From Cokeromyces recurvatus (taxonomy: Eukaryota > Mucoromycota > Mucoromycetes > Mucorales > Mucoraceae), in contig NW_026251390.1 of NCBI RefSeq assembly GCF_025118155.1, positions 806,001-870,000 on the forward strand: DNA of 64,000 nt, read 5' to 3'. The notes under the pieces were generated by a model. It did no database searches. It worked only from the letters and a program-made list of their open reading frames with translations, and was not told the DNA's origin. The first letter of the stretch is position 1. Each line of letters begins with the position of its first letter. Position numbers and translations under genes: made by a program. This document shows positions 61,137-64,000 of this stretch, piece after piece.

Positions 61137-61209
61137 AGCATCATGGCGCAGTAGGAAGCGCGCAGGGCTCATAACCCTGAGGTCGTCTGATCGAAACGGA
61201 CTGATGCTA
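61137..61209 (+). tRNA. Initiator tRNA-Met (anticodon CAT)
   Basis: 73-nt cloverleaf with no intron. Initiator hallmarks: acceptor AGCATCA/TGATGCT starting with A1-T72, T loop ATCGAAA (A54 and A60 instead of TTC), and three G-C pairs in the anticodon stem GCAGGGCTCATAACCCTGA. An elongator would have G1-C72 and TTC. Terminator T runs lie at 61213-61217 and 61220-61226. Confidence 0.93.
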
Positions 61210-61794
61210 TCATTTTTGCTTTTTTTGTTTGTTGTAATATATTTTTGAATACGAGTTTATTTGAATCTATGTGATACGCATTAAAATATAATAGCATAGG
61301 AGAGAAAAAAAGGGGTATCCTTATTATTTTACATTATACAAAAGAAACTGCTGGATTGATGCTATGTTATAGAATATGCGTAGTTTTTTTCTAAAAGGAA
61401 GTAATTATTAAAATCTTTATTCTGTATATAAATAAAATAAAACATATTACTCTTTTCGCCAAGTTTTAATAATTTTATTATACAAAGATGTCGGTATTGT
61501 GCCATTTATAACAATTTGTACACTACATATTATACATACAATCACAACACTTCTAGACTCTCCCAGATCCTCTCTGTTATGGATAACTTAATTCAGTCAC
61601 ATAAGTAATCAAAAATAAATTTTATAAACAAAAGAAATAAATTAGCTATATATTTTTTCTTAATATACATGCATATAGAATAAGTTCTTTTTATTAAATA
61701 TTGCACATCATATAATGGCATTCTCTATAAACCTATCCCAATAACATGCTAAGCTTAAATAGTAATATAAAAAGAGCACATTTTACTTTGCTTA
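61210..61794. other. Intergenic, no gene seen
   Basis: 585 bp of A+T-rich spacer between the tRNA and the stop of the next gene. Confidence 0.55.
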
Positions 61795-61935
61795 TCACAT
61801 GAAATCCTTTAATACTTTTAATTGCTGTTGAAAATAGAATTGACGTTGATCCAAGTATTGCATACGATCTTTGATATATGAATTAAGTTCCTTCTTCTTG
61901 TCATCAATTGATCTGTATATTTTCTTCTTATTTAA

Positions 61936-61971
<36 letters not shown>

Positions 61972-62638
61972 TTAAATATTGAATCTACCTTTTTATTTCC
62001 TGATGCTCCATCATAAATTTTTTGAATTCTTCTGTAAGGTCTTCTGAAGCTAGTAAACAAGTAAAATGTTTATTTGATTTATAAATATAATATGTATTCA
62101 TACCTGTTAAAAGACTTTGAAGCTGCTGATGATTAGATTCTATAAGAGCATCTTCACACCCCATTTTATCAACTATATAATCTTTTTGTTCTTCTTCTTC
62201 AATTTGCTCAATAGTAGTATTTCTATAACATTGTTGGCCTGATTGACGTAAGCTTTTGAATGATGTTTGCGATAAGGTATTCTTTTGTGAATGCTGCTGT
62301 GAGCTATCTGCAGTATTAGTCTGACATGTATCATTTTGATTCAAATTATTGTTAGATGATATATTAAGATCATTATTGATATAATTAGAATGATCCATGG
62401 CACTATTGAGTATGATACTGCTGGAGATATTACTATTAGTGTGATCAATAACAGAAGTAGTCTCATTATTAAAATTTGAAATAAATTGGCATTCTTCTGT
62501 TTCATCAAATACTGCAGCAGTAGACTTATTCTGATGAGTTACATATATATTTGACTTGTGTCTTTTATTAACTTTTGAACGATTTATCCAAGTTGCTGGA
62601 AGACTTGAAGGAAGTATAAGAGGTGGTGTTTTCGGCAT
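61795..62638 (-). CDS. Ser/Asn-rich protein with C-terminal coiled coil, unrecognised
   Basis: Three exons join in frame to about 240 residues. The start at 62638 gives MPKTPPLILPSSLPATWINR; a further upstream Met exists but would add an implausible hydrophobic leader. The middle is low-complexity N/S/T/Q (HTNSNISSSIILNSAMDHSN). The end is helical: SEDLTEEFKKFMMEHQEIKR joined to SIDDKKKELNSYIKDRMQYL and RQFYFQQQLKVLKDFM. The last intron holds T32 (61939-61970). The pattern of long disorder plus a short C-terminal coil suggests a scaffold or chromosome-associated protein, but no family is recognised. Confidence 0.65.
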
Positions 62639-63387
62639 TATTCTTAAGCTACCATAAAGTAAATGATGATAATAAAAACAATTAAAAAAAAAAAAAAAGC
62701 AAAATAAAACATAATAGACAACAATTTTTGTTTTGTTTTGTTGCAATGGTAAGATAACTTTACTAGATCTGATTTTATCTTCAGTCTTTTCCTTTCAAAC
62801 GCCCCCCCCCTCTTTTTCTTTCATTACATTAATCAATTATATTTGAGGAAGAAAAGTTTAATACATATTTTATAATGATATACTTTAACATCAATAAATC
62901 AAATTACCGTTATGAGTTGAGAAATTTAAGTATTTTACGTATAAATAATATCTCTTTTTTTAGATGCTTTCTCTTGTGATAATTTTTGAATACAAGCTTA
63001 TCTAAGAAATAAAAATGAATTTAAAAAATTACCCATACTTTTTGTCTATTAAAATTGTATTATCTACTTATTTTTTGGTATTTAGATTTTTACATTCTTA
63101 ACCACGAAAAAATATCGCAAGAAAAAAGAAGAAAAAAAAAAACTCTACAAAAGACACATTTATTTTTATAGCAAAGTTATAACAACTATTTTTATAAAAA
63201 AAAATAGTTTAAATACTTTATACAATATTATATACTTCACTGAATAACCTAATTATTATTGTCTTCCTCCTTCTCCTTTTAATAACAGTCACTACTGAAA
63301 GAAGGTTTCCCATTTTTTTTTTTGTTTTTGCATAAATTCTCATGCCTAGGCCATTTTTTCCATTTTTTCCATATTTATTTATTCAAA
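62639..63387. promoter_or_regulatory. Divergent promoter region
   Basis: 750 bp between two divergent genes, with C9 at about 62801-62810 and T/A runs. No known site recognised. Confidence 0.45.
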
Positions 63388-64000
63388 ATGGGTAAAGCAA
63401 GAAGAAATTCAAATGGTGATCATCGTTGTTTATATAAAAGAACAAGTATTTCACGCACTCCAGATGAACTTATTAAAAGAAGAGTTGCTATTAATGAATC
63501 ACTTCGAAAGAAACATCGCGAGCAGCTAATTACAGCAAAGCGTTTTCGTAACTTGTCTCGTCATGAAGAATTTGAAAGTGCCGGAGAAGAAGAACCCAAA
63601 AGTGAGCAGAAGGATAATAATGATGGTACAGAAAACTTAGTTAGTAATATACATATGAATATATATATTATTGACTTTATCTTTCTCTCTCTCCTTTAAT
63701 ATATGGAATAGAGGATATTAGCCCTTATTATAGATTAAATGCTTATCAGGTTGATGGTATTGCTAAAGATTTAAGTAGTGATGATAGAAGCCTTCGTATA
63801 TTTGCTGCTCAATATATTGGTAAATTTGTTTTGGAACCTGCACAGGCTTTAATCAAATATATCACAGAAGGTGATTGTATTGAAACTTTAACTGTAAGTG
63901 TTTATAACTTTATGGATCTATAATTCTATTAAACATTTATATTTTAATTATATAGCAAATGCTAACAAGCTCAGACCCTGAAGAGCAAGTTGAAGCTGCT
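63388..64000 (+). CDS. Importin-alpha-like protein, IBB plus ARM repeats (3' partial)
   Basis: Nuclear import adaptor candidate. The start at 63388 gives MGKARRNSNGDHRCLYKRTS. The basic stretch ELIKRRVAINESLRKKHREQ, with KRFRNLS, resembles an importin-beta-binding domain. Exon 2 (about 63713-63892) reads KDISPYYRLNAYQVDGIAKD and LSSDDRSLRIFAAQYIGKFV, the first ARM-like helices. Exon 3 (from 63956) reads QMLTSSDPEEQVEAA and runs off the window. Proteins such as TMCO6 share IBB plus ARM, so canonical importin-alpha is not certain. Only about 150 residues are present here. Confidence 0.72.

Noticed and set aside
61137..61209. Elongator tRNA-Met
   Set aside because: A1-T72, the ATCGAAA T loop and the GGG/CCC anticodon stem are initiator features.

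Overview
This window is nuclear DNA from a very A+T-rich filamentous fungus, judged by eye to be over 70% A+T. The evidence is the gene set: a Nup159-type nucleoporin, Pik1, Bre1, Osm1, Erv14, a Ysc84-like protein, a Mei2-type RNA-binding protein and a Zn2Cys6 regulator. The genes carry many short introns with GTAAG-like donors and TAG/CAG acceptors. Gene density and style fit an early-diverging, Mucoromycota-type fungus, but the species is not recognised. No rRNA, CRISPR array, virus or intact transposase gene was seen.

Layout. 0-6 kb: the Nup159/Nup214 nucleoporin and mitochondrial ribosomal protein uS2m, both minus. 6-11 kb: a gene-poor stretch holding tRNA-Ser(AGA) and tRNA-Thr(TGT). 11-20 kb: a small P-loop polynucleotide-kinase-like protein, a bZIP factor, a 1,352-residue tryptophan-repeat protein with two CCHC knuckles, and a coiled-coil protein. 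20-31 kb: fumarate reductase Osm1, a lysophospholipid acyltransferase, a relic of a purine permease, a 50-residue cysteine-rich protein, prohibitin Phb1, cargo receptor Erv14 and a Cid1-family nucleotidyltransferase. 32-44 kb: a protein kinase with a probable frameshift, a Ysc84-like actin-patch protein, mitochondrial-type prolyl-tRNA synthetase next to an AlaX/AARSD1 editing protein, a Mei2-type protein and a Zn2Cys6 factor. 44-56 kb: PI4-kinase Pik1, a homeodomain factor, Bre1 and a small tail-anchored protein. 56-61 kb: gene-poor, with two clusters of hairpin repeats bounding about 2.9 kb. 61-64 kb: initiator tRNA-Met, an unknown protein and the start of an importin-alpha-like gene.

Shared themes. 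Mitochondrial function is served by uS2m, ProRS and Phb1, and tRNA quality control by ProRS with AlaX. Secretory and membrane traffic is served by Pik1, Erv14, the acyltransferase and the Ysc84-like protein. Small-RNA or RNA-tail biology may link the tryptophan-repeat protein, the Cid1-like enzyme and the Mei2-type protein, but that link is inference.

The most notable non-coding signal is a module, a CCGG-containing block followed by ATCACGTGACT. It lies 46 and 58 bp upstream of the two clustered tRNA genes in the same orientation relative to each. A third copy lies 3 kb upstream of the initiator tRNA-Met gene, separated from it by the repeat-bounded 2.9 kb block. Removing that block would leave the module about 82 bp from the tRNA, which suggests an insertion into a tRNA upstream region.
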